From Spirosoma agri (GTDB lineage: Bacteria > Bacteroidota > Bacteroidia > Cytophagales > Spirosomataceae), in contig NZ_JAAGNZ010000001.1 in NCBI RefSeq assembly GCF_010747415.1, forward strand, positions 2,542,001-2,606,000: a stretch of DNA of 64,000 nt. Reading direction: 5' to 3'. Under the pieces are notes generated by a model. That model ran no database searches. It saw nothing but the letters and a program-made list of their open reading frames with translations, and was not told the origin of the DNA. Positions within the stretch are counted from its first letter, which is position 1, and each line of letters opens with the position of its first letter. This document shows, in pieces, positions 46,048-54,623 of the stretch. A program made the position numbers and the translations under genes.

Positions 46048-46100
46048 TAGGCACTTGATACGCCATATCGGGGAGATATGGCGTATCAAGTGCCTACTAA
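46048..46100. repeat. Long perfect hairpin repeat, copy 2
   Basis: A 24-bp perfect inverted repeat with loop GGGGA, downstream of the aldehyde dehydrogenase stop. Core ATACGCCATATC/GATATGGCGTAT matches the hairpin at 7650-7696 with a compensatory base-pair change. No T-tract. The remaining gap 45982-46047 shows nothing else. Confidence 0.8.
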
Positions 46101-46111
46101 CCAACACTAAA

Positions 46112-47713
46112 TTAGGCTTTTGTTAGCTCCCCGTCTACGTTACGCCAGATGCCAAGCGGGTTAGCCTTTTGCAAGGCCAGTGGCAACAGCGCATCCGGAA
46201 AACTCTGGAAGGTGAAGGGCCGCACAAACCGCAGAATGGCTCCTGTACCGACCGATGTACTACGTCCGCCATCGGTAGTTGCCGGGAATGGGCCAGCGTG
46301 GGTCATGGCTTCGGCCACTTCGACCCCGGTTGGAAAACCACCGAACAGCACCCGTCCGGCTTTCGCCTGCAACATAGAAACCCAATCAAACGCCGACTGA
46401 CTGAGCTCATCGGTCGTGGCATAGAGGGTAGCGGTCAACTGTCCTTCGAGCGTTTCCAGGCATTCGGCCAGTTCGGCTTCGGTCTGGCAGGTGATAATCA
46501 GCGAAGTGGGCCCGAATACCTCGTCGCTTAACGTTGGGCTGCACAGGAAAATCGGGGCTGTTGTTGTCAGAATAGCGGGTCTGCCTTCGGTGCGACTTTC
46601 TTCGGAAGGCGTTTCTGATTCGGCCAGCACACGAACACCGGGTATGACCCGATTGTGCTGAACGCTTTTCTGGTAGTTCTGGCAAATACCCGCATTGAGC
46701 ATGGTTGCCGGAGCCGAAGCCCGTATTTTGTCGGCAACGGCTTCCAGAAAAACGTCCGTCTGTGGTGAGTCAAGCAGGAACACAAGACCGGGATTCGTAC
46801 AGAACTGACCGACGCCGAGCGTGACTGATGCGGCCAGGCCTTCAGCTACGTTTACTGCATTTTCCTGAACGGCTCCCGGCAGCACGACAACTGGATTAAC
46901 CGCGCTCATTTCAGCATACACCGGAATGGGTTCCGCACGATCCTGGGCCACTTTCTGCAAAGCCAAGCCGCCCGCCCGTGATCCGGTGAAACCGACCGCC
47001 TTTACGGCTGGGTGAGCCACTAACTGTTGCGCGACTTCGTTGTCGGCATGCAGCAGGGAAAAGACGCCGTCGGGCATCCCTGTTTTGGTCGCTGCCGCAG
47101 CAATGGCCTGACCGACCAGCGATGAGGTACCAGGATGCGAAGGGTGGGCCTTGAAAACAACCGGGCAGCCCGATGCCAGCGCCGACGCCGTATCACCACC
47201 AGCCACCGAGAATGCCAGGGGAAAGTTACTGGCACCAAACACCACCACTGGACCCAGAGGAACCAGCATCTGGCGCAGATCGGGGCGGGGCAGGGGCTGA
47301 CGATCGGGGAGAGCCGGGTTGATACGGGCGTCTACCCAGGAGCCTTCACGGAGTAGTTTGGCAAACATCCGGAGCTGACCCGTCGTACGACCCCGCTCGC
47401 CGGACAGACGACCGGTGGGAAGGCCGCTTTCCAGAACGGCCCGTTCTATGAGCGCATCACCGAGCGCTTCAATTTCCGTGGCGATGGTATCCAGAAAATC
47501 AGCGCGTTGGTTTGGATGGAGTTTTTTGTACCCGGCAAACGCGGTGGCTGCTTTTTCGACAGCCTCATTGGCCTGTTCGCTGGATACATTGGTGAATTCA
47601 TCGGCTAACGGCTCGTGAATCGAAGGAGCGAAGGCGTTGAAAAAGTCGCCCTCGCCAGCAACGGCTTCACTACCAATGAAGTTTGCCGTAAGTGGGTTTT
47701 GAAAAGTTGACAT
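46112..47713 (-). CDS. Aldehyde dehydrogenase (NADP+), alpha-ketoglutaric semialdehyde dehydrogenase-like
   Basis: 533 residues. The subfamily shows in FGASNFPLAFSVAGGDTASA and CPVVFKAHPSHPGTSSLV, the cofactor loop VGFTGSRAGGLALQ, the general base Glu in YAEMSAVNPV (about 267) and the catalytic Cys in GQFCTNPGLVF (about 305). These match the bacterial 2,5-dioxovalerate (alpha-ketoglutaric semialdehyde) dehydrogenases used in sugar-acid and hydroxyproline breakdown; a related long-chain aldehyde substrate is possible. It is the last gene of a three-gene unit. Confidence 0.92.
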   Translation of the reverse strand: MSTFQNPLTANFIGSEAVAGEGDFFNAFAPSIHEPLADEFTNVSSEQANEAVEKAATAFAGYKKLHPNQRADFLDTIATEIEALGDALIERAVLESGLPTGRLSGERGRTTGQLRMFAKLLREGSWVDARINPALPDRQPLPRPDLRQMLVPLGPVVVFGASNFPLAFSVAGGDTASALASGCPVVFKAHPSHPGTSSLVGQAIAAAATKTGMPDGVFSLLHADNEVAQQLVAHPAVKAVGFTGSRAGGLALQKVAQDRAEPIPVYAEMSAVNPVVVLPGAVQENAVNVAEGLAASVTLGVGQFCTNPGLVFLLDSPQTDVFLEAVADKIRASAPATMLNAGICQNYQKSVQHNRVIPGVRVLAESETPSEESRTEGRPAILTTTAPIFLCSPTLSDEVFGPTSLIITCQTEAELAECLETLEGQLTATLYATTDELSQSAFDWVSMLQAKAGRVLFGGFPTGVEVAEAMTHAGPFPATTDGGRSTSVGTGAILRFVRPFTFQSFPDALLPLALQKANPLGIWRNVDGELTKA

Positions 47714-47755
47714 GCTACTAGATAAGTGATCAGGAGTGATGGCTGTCGAGAAGGT

Positions 47756-48868
47756 CTAAAATAACCGGGCGGCAGGGTCAATCAGGTTGTCGTTAAAATC
47801 GTAATCGTCATTGTGCAGCGCGGGCGTGTTTTCTCCCGCGCCGATGCCAAACATAGCGCCTTTATGCGTCTGCGTGAATAAACCGAAATCTTCACCCCAT
47901 TTAAAGGGTTCCTGCTTGTCGATAAATTCATAACCGAGTCGTAACGCGCTGCTTTTGATTTGGGCAAACGCGTCGGGGTGGTTCTGATTGGCAAAAAAGG
48001 CTTCGGTAAAAGCCGTTTCAGTAGTAATGCCGCTGCCGTCGCAAAGGTTCGATAACGTAGTCAGTAACTGCTTCGTCAGCGCGTCCATCCGCTCATTATT
48101 CCGGGTTCTGAGCGTCAAATGAACTTCACCATACCCGGCTGAAATGCCATACGATTTCTCGCCTAGTGTGCTGTATATGGGTGTTAGCAGGGCAAAATCA
48201 GCGGAATTGGGGTCCGGGTTTTCAAGTTCCTTACTCGCCAGCGTGAAGCGGGCCATCAGATAAGCAGGATTCAACCCTTTTTCGGGTTCCGCCGAATGCG
48301 AAACCTTTCCTTTGAACGTCACGATCAGGCTTTTGACCGCAGCCGTGAAGTCGCCTGGCTTGCAGACAATTACCCCTTGCTCGTAACCCGGCAAATTGTG
48401 CAGCGCAAAAACGAGGTCGGGCCGAATGGAAGCGAAGGCCGGGTCATGCAATACAGCTTCGGCGCCTTGTCCGTTCTCTTCGGCGGGCTGAAAAACCAAA
48501 AAGACCCGACCTTTGACCGGCGGTTTTTCGCTTAATAACGAAGCCAGACGCGTCAGAATGGCTGCGTGACCATCGTGACCACACTTGTGTGATACGCCTT
48601 CACGGAGCGATTTATGAGCAAACTCATTGGCTTCCTGAATGGGTAATGCGTCAATATCAGCCCTGATTAGCGTCACGGGTCCTGACAAGTCATTCCCGTA
48701 CTGGAGCAATAAGCCGGTTTTGCCAACTTCCGTGATGCTGACCGGACTAAACCGACTGACAAAGTCCCTGATGCGCCGTTGCGTATCGAACTCCTGGCCG
48801 GAGACTTCGGGAAACCGATGAAGCTCGCGTCGGAAGGCAACAAATAAGTCCGGGTTTTCTAGAGGCAT
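47756..48868 (-). CDS. M20 family amidohydrolase
   Basis: 370 residues, similar to N-acyl-amino-acid and IAA-amino-acid hydrolases. The N-terminus FRRELHRFPEVSGQEFDTQ is typical. Metal-binding motifs are HKCGHDGHAAILTR, VFQPAEENGQGAEAVL and FALHNLPGYEQGV; a C-terminal His in NTPALHNDDYDFND completes the di-metal site. The dimerisation domain lies about 165-280. It sits 42 nt upstream of the aldehyde dehydrogenase and 63 nt downstream of the isomerase-like gene. Substrate unknown. Confidence 0.93.
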   Translation of the reverse strand: MPLENPDLFVAFRRELHRFPEVSGQEFDTQRRIRDFVSRFSPVSITEVGKTGLLLQYGNDLSGPVTLIRADIDALPIQEANEFAHKSLREGVSHKCGHDGHAAILTRLASLLSEKPPVKGRVFLVFQPAEENGQGAEAVLHDPAFASIRPDLVFALHNLPGYEQGVIVCKPGDFTAAVKSLIVTFKGKVSHSAEPEKGLNPAYLMARFTLASKELENPDPNSADFALLTPIYSTLGEKSYGISAGYGEVHLTLRTRNNERMDALTKQLLTTLSNLCDGSGITTETAFTEAFFANQNHPDAFAQIKSSALRLGYEFIDKQEPFKWGEDFGLFTQTHKGAMFGIGAGENTPALHNDDYDFNDNLIDPAARLF

Positions 48869-48931
48869 AGGCAGCGGAAAATCAGAAAAGTGTAGCGCCG
48901 ACGAAGGAGCTACATGAATGAACAGCGATCG

Positions 48932-49858
48932 CTATACCATCGTCCCAACCCGCTCCAGCAGGGCCTTTGTTTTACGGATACCTTCGTATTCGTCAACCTT
49001 ATCGCCTTCATATTCGATGCCGGCAATGCCTTTAAAGCCACTGTCTTTGACAATTTTCAGGATGCGGCTGTAATCCGTTTCAACGCAATTGCCACTGGCA
49101 TCAAACGTGTACGTTTTAGCCGAAACGCCTTTGGCGTAAGGGAGCAGTTCCTGCGTGCCCTGGTAGCGGTCATATTCTTCCGAACAGGTGTGGTTTTCGC
49201 CCCGTTTGAGACAGAAATTGCCAAAGTCAGGCAGCGTTCCGACGTTTTTCATGTCCACCTTCTTCATGACATCTGACAGCCACTTTCCGTTTGACGAGTA
49301 GCCGCCGTGGTTCTCGACAATGACGTTGATATTCATCGTTTTGGCAAATTCGCCCAGTTTGCCGAGCCCTTCAACGGCAGCATTGGCTACTTCTTCGGCA
49401 GTACCGTTGCCAGCCGCATTGACCCGAATGGTTTTGCAGCCCAGGTATTTGGCGCATTCGACCCAGCGGTGGTGGTTTTCAATAGCTTTCATTCGTTCAG
49501 CCGCATCCGTAGCCCCCAGATTTCCTTCGCCATCGATCATAATGAGGTGGTTCGAAATGCCGTTGTCTTTGCAGCGGGTTAGCAGATCGTTCAGATACGT
49601 TTTGTCCTGCGCCTTATCTTTGAAAAACTGGTTGACGTATTCGACAATGCTGATATCGAACTCCTTACGGGCAATGCCCGGAAAATCCAGGTTGGTTATT
49701 TTTTTCGCGAAGAGTGCTTTGTGCAACGACCACTCGGCCAGTGAAATATCGAAGAATAGTTTCTTCTTGGTGACTTCAGCATAGATGGCGGGTGTAATCG
49801 ACAGGGCGGCCAGTGATCCGGCAGCCTGCTTTAAAAACGAACGACGATTCGTGTTCAT
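48932..49858 (-). CDS. Tat-exported sugar phosphate isomerase/epimerase-like TIM-barrel protein
   Basis: 308 residues from the ATG at 49858. The Tat signal is NTNRRSFLKQAAGSLAALSI followed by TPAIYA. The mature part is an AP-endonuclease-2-type barrel: DISLAEWSLHKALF, NLDFPGIARKEFDISIVEYV, VIVENHGGYSSNGKWLSDVM, GTLPDFGNFC and GIAGIEYEGD, the last carrying a conserved metal-binding Glu. The family acts on sugars and inositols; this secreted form is common in Bacteroidota sugar-degradation loci. First gene of the operon. Confidence 0.88.
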   Translation of the reverse strand: MNTNRRSFLKQAAGSLAALSITPAIYAEVTKKKLFFDISLAEWSLHKALFAKKITNLDFPGIARKEFDISIVEYVNQFFKDKAQDKTYLNDLLTRCKDNGISNHLIMIDGEGNLGATDAAERMKAIENHHRWVECAKYLGCKTIRVNAAGNGTAEEVANAAVEGLGKLGEFAKTMNINVIVENHGGYSSNGKWLSDVMKKVDMKNVGTLPDFGNFCLKRGENHTCSEEYDRYQGTQELLPYAKGVSAKTYTFDASGNCVETDYSRILKIVKDSGFKGIAGIEYEGDKVDEYEGIRKTKALLERVGTMV

Positions 49859-50028
49859 AACGGAACGGGTTTGGTAGATGAGTTTTCGTAAACAAAAGAC
49901 AGCTATCCCCGCCAAAAAACCAAGCGGGCAGTCAGGACGTGAACGAAGAAAAGTGCGCATACCGGCATAGTTACCTGCGCTTCGGCCGTTTTCTTTGTAA
50001 TTTGCGCCAATCGACTTCCTAGTGACTG

Positions 50029-50976
50029 ATGATTTCTTTTGACACGATCCGTGAGGCTCACGACCGCATTCGGCCTCATATTCACCGTACCGCCGTCTTA
50101 ACGAACCAAACGATTAATGACCGGGCTGGTGCCGACCTGTTTTTTAAGTGTGAGAACTTTCAGAAAATAGGCGCGTTCAAAGCGCGGGGCGGTCTGAACG
50201 CCGTTCTACAAGTGGCCGCTAATCAGGAAGGCCATTCCGTTACAACCCACTCGTCGGGCAATCACGCGCAGGCCGTTGCCTTTGCCGCCCGACAGGTTGG
50301 ACTGCCTGCCTATATTGTCATGCCACGCACGGCTCCACAAGTCAAGAAAGATGCTGTTCGGGGGTATGGCGCGGAGGTGATCGAGTGCGAACCAACGCTC
50401 GACGCGCGTGAGGCCGGTGTGCGGGCGGTTATGGAACGTACCGGCGCGGTACTGGTTCATCCCTTCGACGACGATCGCGTGATTGCCGGACAAGCTACGG
50501 CGACCAAAGAATTGATCGAAGATTTCGGGATGGACAACGCGTTCGATACTATTCTGGCCCCGGTTGGTGGTGGGGGATTACTCAGCGGTACTTCGCTCAC
50601 AACGCATTTTATGTCGCCCTCGACCCGCGTGATTGCCGGTGAACCGGAAGGGGCGGCCGATGCCGTGCTGTCGTTTCGGAGTGGTCAGGTCGAAAAAGCG
50701 CCCTACATCAATACCATCGCCGACGGTTTGATGACGAGTCTGAGCGAACGCACGCTTCGCATCATTCGTGAGCATGTCACCGAGATTCTAACCGTGTCTG
50801 ATCCGGAGATTATTGCGGCCATGCGGCTGGTGTGGGAGCGAATGAAAATTATCATTGAGCCCTCGTGCGCGGTGCCGTTGGCGGTCGTGCTGAAACACAA
50901 AAATCAATTCGCGGGACAACGTATCGGCATTATTTTAACCGGCGGAAATGTAGACCTGGGCAAGCTGCCCTTTTAA
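50029..50976 (+). CDS. PLP-dependent serine racemase / threonine dehydratase
   Basis: Fold-type II PLP enzyme, 315 residues, no ACT regulatory domain. The PLP lysine is in KCENFQKIGAFKARGGLNAV; the phosphate-binding loop is VGGGGLLSGTSL; the substrate loop is SSGNHAQAVAFAA; the C-terminal block GIILTGGNVDLGKLPF is typical. The KxGAFKxRG wording and the lack of an ACT domain match the serine racemase branch (for example the fission yeast enzyme) as well as catabolic threonine dehydratases. Both activities may coexist. Divergent from the isomerase operon. Confidence 0.9.
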   Translation: MISFDTIREAHDRIRPHIHRTAVLTNQTINDRAGADLFFKCENFQKIGAFKARGGLNAVLQVAANQEGHSVTTHSSGNHAQAVAFAARQVGLPAYIVMPRTAPQVKKDAVRGYGAEVIECEPTLDAREAGVRAVMERTGAVLVHPFDDDRVIAGQATATKELIEDFGMDNAFDTILAPVGGGGLLSGTSLTTHFMSPSTRVIAGEPEGAADAVLSFRSGQVEKAPYINTIADGLMTSLSERTLRIIREHVTEILTVSDPEIIAAMRLVWERMKIIIEPSCAVPLAVVLKHKNQFAGQRIGIILTGGNVDLGKLPF

Positions 50977-51002
50977 AATTACCGGTCGGATTAACACACA
51001 AA

Positions 51003-52493
51003 ATGAAAGCAAGTTTACAGTCGGTACTTCACGATGCCCAGTTACGGTGGCTACTGCTCATTTCCTTAGTAATTCAGCTCGTTTTTTGCATTACACAAGT
51101 TGGTTTTTTACATCCGGATCAGCATTTTCAATTAATCGAGTTTTCGTCCTGGCAGCTGGGTGAGCCATCGGGCGCTACCGGCGTGTGGGAGTTGAAAAGC
51201 CACATCCGACCAACCGTGCAGGTGTATTTCTTTTCGGGCTTTATACAAATTTGCCGATTCTTCCATCTGTACGACGCTTATGCACAATTAGTAGTCCTGC
51301 GGCTTATTTTCGGGGTACTTGGCTTTGTCGTATTCAACGCCATCGGGATCCATTATTTTAAATCGGACAGACGGCTGTTGGTGTTGGTACTGCTGTTAAT
51401 CAACCTGTCATGGTCGCTACCGTATGTTCGTACCTTATTTAGTTCGGAGATCGCATCATCAATTGTTTTCTTCGGGGCCGTTTTGCTGTACGAACTAAAA
51501 AAAGAAAAGTTTCTCTATGTCGTGTTGGTGGGTTTTCTGTTTAGCCTGGCCTTTTACTGTCGCTTTCAGATAGCATTCAGTATCATGGGTTTTGGGGTCT
51601 GGATGCTCCTCATCGAACGAAAATATGCCCGTCTGCTTCCGCTAGCGATTGGCTTTGCTGTAGGCATAGGCATTAATCTAGTTCTGGATTATAATTTTTA
51701 TCATCAGCTTGTCATCACGCCATACGACTACTATCGGGTAAATATTGTCGAAGGTAAAGCGGCAGAGTTCGGCACGTCTAGTTTCATCTGGTATATCCTG
51801 ATGCTGACGTTGGTTGTTGGCGCACCACCGTTTAGTCTATTTTTATTTTATTACAGTCTGAAAGGAGCCATAAAAGAGTACCGGCAGCCGATTGTTTTTG
51901 CCGTGGTGTTCTTCGTGCTGGGTCACTGTCTGGTGGCTCATAAAGAAGAGCGGTTTTTATTCCCGATCGTACTGGTTATGCCCATTATTGCCGGCTGGGG
52001 ATTGGCTTCGTTTATTGGCTATTATGAACAGGCTACAAAAGGTATACGTGCGGTCATAAAAGGACTTATGAATGTTAGCATAGGCCTGAACGTGTTGATT
52101 CTGGCCTTATTTCTGATTCTGAATCCGTATTATCAGTCCATCGAATTTTCGCGCAAGCTGGTAAACAAGTTCAAGGGGGCAACGGCCACAATTTATTGCA
52201 TCGACCATACACCCTTTGAAACGGAGAGTCATCTGCAACTGATGTTTTATCGCCGGAGTGCTCCGAATATCGATCTCGTCGAAATGCATGATGCAGATTC
52301 AACGCGTCAGTTAAACAATGTGTGGCTGGCAACTACGTACAACGACGCAAAAGATAAGCTTCCGCTTTTGGATAGTCTTGGTTTTAAACCACAGCTTTAT
52401 TCATCAACGCCGTTATGGCACGTCAATGAGTGGCTACAGTCAAAGGATATAAACACCATTAATAATATCTGGGTGCTGTACAAAAAAGAATAG
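51003..52493 (+). CDS. GT22-like mannosyltransferase (dolichol-sugar-dependent type fold)
   Basis: 496 residues from the ATG at 51003; the open frame reaches further upstream into the previous gene but has no start character. Many membrane helices (about 8-10). The first loop has GFLHPDQHFQLIEFSSW, which is the HPDE/HPDQ-type acidic motif of GT-C enzymes related to ALG9/PIG-B. Further family-like features are the multi-helix core and HKEERFLFPIVLVMPII, a well-conserved block. It may add mannose to a lipid-linked or surface glycan; donor and acceptor are unknown. 26 nt after the previous gene. Confidence 0.75.
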   Translation: MKASLQSVLHDAQLRWLLLISLVIQLVFCITQVGFLHPDQHFQLIEFSSWQLGEPSGATGVWELKSHIRPTVQVYFFSGFIQICRFFHLYDAYAQLVVLRLIFGVLGFVVFNAIGIHYFKSDRRLLVLVLLLINLSWSLPYVRTLFSSEIASSIVFFGAVLLYELKKEKFLYVVLVGFLFSLAFYCRFQIAFSIMGFGVWMLLIERKYARLLPLAIGFAVGIGINLVLDYNFYHQLVITPYDYYRVNIVEGKAAEFGTSSFIWYILMLTLVVGAPPFSLFLFYYSLKGAIKEYRQPIVFAVVFFVLGHCLVAHKEERFLFPIVLVMPIIAGWGLASFIGYYEQATKGIRAVIKGLMNVSIGLNVLILALFLILNPYYQSIEFSRKLVNKFKGATATIYCIDHTPFETESHLQLMFYRRSAPNIDLVEMHDADSTRQLNNVWLATTYNDAKDKLPLLDSLGFKPQLYSSTPLWHVNEWLQSKDINTINNIWVLYKKE

Positions 52494-52830
52494 ACAGAAT
52501 AGTTGTAGCGCGGGAGGAATACCGCGATTTTTAGCTAGCCAGGGCGGGATTCTTGATGAGCACTGTGTAAGTATCTTCGTGCATCCTGATCTGATTCGTA
52601 GCCAGCCAGGGCGGGATTCCTCCCGCGCTACAAAACGCATGCAGCAACCGTAAGGCGGGGCGGATCGGTGATTCATAACTTGCCAGACATTGGTATTTTT
52701 TGTTGGGCGAGTACTAGATTGATCTGTAGTATGTTAGCGTAAAGCAGTAACTTTTCCGGAGTAAATTCGCGCTTCTCTGGGGAAATTTCCGTACTTTTAC
52801 ATCCCGTAACGACCTAAACAGGTTTCAATC
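52494..52830. other. Intergenic region before pyrG, 337 bp
   Basis: Holds the REP-pair element at 52503-52633. The remaining 200 bp are A+T rich with no ORF; I see no full promoter match for pyrG, only TACTTTTA near 52794. Confidence 0.4.
52503..52633. repeat. REP-pair (BIME-like) element
   Basis: An 18-bp perfect inverted repeat forms the ends: TTGTAGCGCGGGAGGAAT (52503-52520) and its complement (52616-52633). Each end has its own small hairpin (CGCGG/CCGCG and GCGGGA/TCCCGC). A direct repeat AGCCAGGGCGGGATT occurs at 52537-52551 and 52604-52618. The element fills most of the 337-bp gap before pyrG. Confidence 0.75.
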
Positions 52831-54507
52831 ATGGCGGCTACGGGACCAAAATCCGCGAAATATATTTTTGTTACGGGCGGGGTAACTTCATCACTTGGCA
52901 AAGGCATCATTGCCTCTTCACTGGCCAAACTACTTCAATCACGGGGGCTTACGGTAACGATCCAGAAATTCGATCCGTATATCAACATCGACCCCGGCAC
53001 ACTCAATCCATACGAACACGGCGAATGCTACGTAACGGACGACGGAGCCGAAACGGACCTTGATCTGGGTCACTACGAACGCTTCCTGAACCGACCAACG
53101 TCGCAGGCCAACAACATCACGACGGGTCGTATTTACAACAACGTCATCACTCGCGAACGTCGGGGCGATTTCCTGGGCAAAACCGTTCAGGTGGTGCCGC
53201 ACATTACCGATGAGATCAAGCGCAACATCAAACTTCTCGGCGAGACGGGCGAATACGACATCGTCATCACTGAGATTGGCGGCTGCGTGGGCGATATTGA
53301 GTCGCTGCCGTTTGTCGAAGCCGTTCGTCAGTTGAAGTTCGAACTCGGCGAAAAAGATACGCTTGTCATTCACCTGACTCTGGTACCGTACCTGCAATCG
53401 GCGGGTGAACTGAAAACGAAACCAACGCAGCACTCGGTCCGGATGCTCCTCGAAAATGGGGTTCAGCCCGACATTATTGCTTGCCGCACGGAACACCCGT
53501 TACCGCAGGATATCCGGCGTAAGATTGCTCAGTTCTGTAATGTTCAGGTCAGTTCGGTGATTGAAGCTATCGATGCCCAAACGATTTACGACGTGCCGCT
53601 GCTGATGCAGAAGGAGCGTCTCGATCAGCGGGCACTCTATATGCTGGACCTGTACAATGACAAAGACGCTGATCTGGATGCGTGGAAAGCGTTTCTGGGA
53701 CGGCTTAAAAATCCGGGTGATGTCATCAAAATTGGCTTGGTTGGTAAGTACGTCGAGCTGCACGACGCGTATAAATCGATCGCCGAATCATTTATTCATG
53801 CCGGTGCGTCGAATGAGTGCAAAGTGCAGCTGGAATGGATTCAGTCGGAAACGCTGGTCGATGAACACCACTGCGCCGAAACGCTGCGTCACCTGGACGG
53901 CGTGCTGGTAGCGCCCGGATTCGGGGAGCGCGGCATCGACGGCAAAATCAACGCGGTGCGCTTCGTGCGGGAAAACAATATTCCGTTCCTGGGCATTTGC
54001 CTTGGTATGCAAATGGCTGTTATCGAATACGCCCGGAACGTGATGGGCATTGACGATGCGCACTCGACGGAAATGGAACCGCACACGCAAAATCCGGTCA
54101 TCAGCATGATGGAAGAACAGAAAACCATCACGGATAAAGGCGGAACGATGCGACTGGGTGCGTATGCGTGTAAACTCAAGCGCGATTCGCTGGCTCACCA
54201 CATCTACGGAAAGATGCAGATCAGTGAGCGTCATCGTCACCGCTACGAATTCAATAACGACTACCTCGATCGGTTCGAAAAAGCGGGACTTCGCCCAACG
54301 GGGATTAATCCGGATACAGGCCTGGTCGAAATTGTTGAGCTGACCAATCACCCCTGGTTTGTGGGCGTGCAGTTCCACCCGGAGTTGAAAAGTACCGTTA
54401 TGAACCCCCATCCGCTGTTTGTGCAGTTCGTTCACGCTGCCCTTACCTACAACCAGCAGAAACGCGCTACGCCCGCTCCTGTAGAAACTGCCGACGTGGT
54501 TGATTAA
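52831..54507 (+). CDS. pyrG: CTP synthase
   Basis: Makes CTP from UTP with ATP and glutamine. 558 residues. The synthetase half has KYIFVTGGVTSSLGKGI with the P-loop and TVQKFDPY-like VTIQKFDPYINIDPGT; the acidic Mg site is in ITEIGGCVGDIE. The glutaminase half has the catalytic Cys in PFLGICLGMQMA and the His/Glu pair in VGVQFHPELKS. Residues complete, so it should be active. yidC follows and has its own promoter. Confidence 0.98.
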   Translation: MAATGPKSAKYIFVTGGVTSSLGKGIIASSLAKLLQSRGLTVTIQKFDPYINIDPGTLNPYEHGECYVTDDGAETDLDLGHYERFLNRPTSQANNITTGRIYNNVITRERRGDFLGKTVQVVPHITDEIKRNIKLLGETGEYDIVITEIGGCVGDIESLPFVEAVRQLKFELGEKDTLVIHLTLVPYLQSAGELKTKPTQHSVRMLLENGVQPDIIACRTEHPLPQDIRRKIAQFCNVQVSSVIEAIDAQTIYDVPLLMQKERLDQRALYMLDLYNDKDADLDAWKAFLGRLKNPGDVIKIGLVGKYVELHDAYKSIAESFIHAGASNECKVQLEWIQSETLVDEHHCAETLRHLDGVLVAPGFGERGIDGKINAVRFVRENNIPFLGICLGMQMAVIEYARNVMGIDDAHSTEMEPHTQNPVISMMEEQKTITDKGGTMRLGAYACKLKRDSLAHHIYGKMQISERHRHRYEFNNDYLDRFEKAGLRPTGINPDTGLVEIVELTNHPWFVGVQFHPELKSTVMNPHPLFVQFVHAALTYNQQKRATPAPVETADVVD

Positions 54508-54530
54508 CCGGGCAGATTGGCGTAATTTTG
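54500..54530 (+). promoter_or_regulatory. Promoter for yidC
   Basis: TTG (54500-54502), 20 nt, then TAATTTTG (54523-54530), overlapping the pyrG stop. Expected start near 54537, leader about 87 nt containing the hairpin at 54546-54605. Confidence 0.6.
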
Positions 54531-54545
54531 CCGGAAATTAAGTTT

Positions 54546-54605
54546 GTGGTTTGTCGTTTACGGTTTGCCGTTAAAAAGGACGATGACCGGTAAACGATAA
54601 ACCAC
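54546..54605 (+). repeat. Repeat-derived hairpin in the yidC leader
   Basis: GTGGTTTGTCGTTTACGGT (54546-54564) pairs with ACCGGTAAACGATAAACCAC (54586-54605) with one mismatch and one bulge. The left arm is built of the GGTTTNYG units that recur at 1741-1760 and 22632-22660. No T-tract on the plus strand. Confidence 0.6.
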
Positions 54606-54623
54606 GAACGTCAACTAAAAAAA

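Noticed and set aside
53788-54435. 215-residue minus-strand frame
   Set aside because: Antisense to pyrG.
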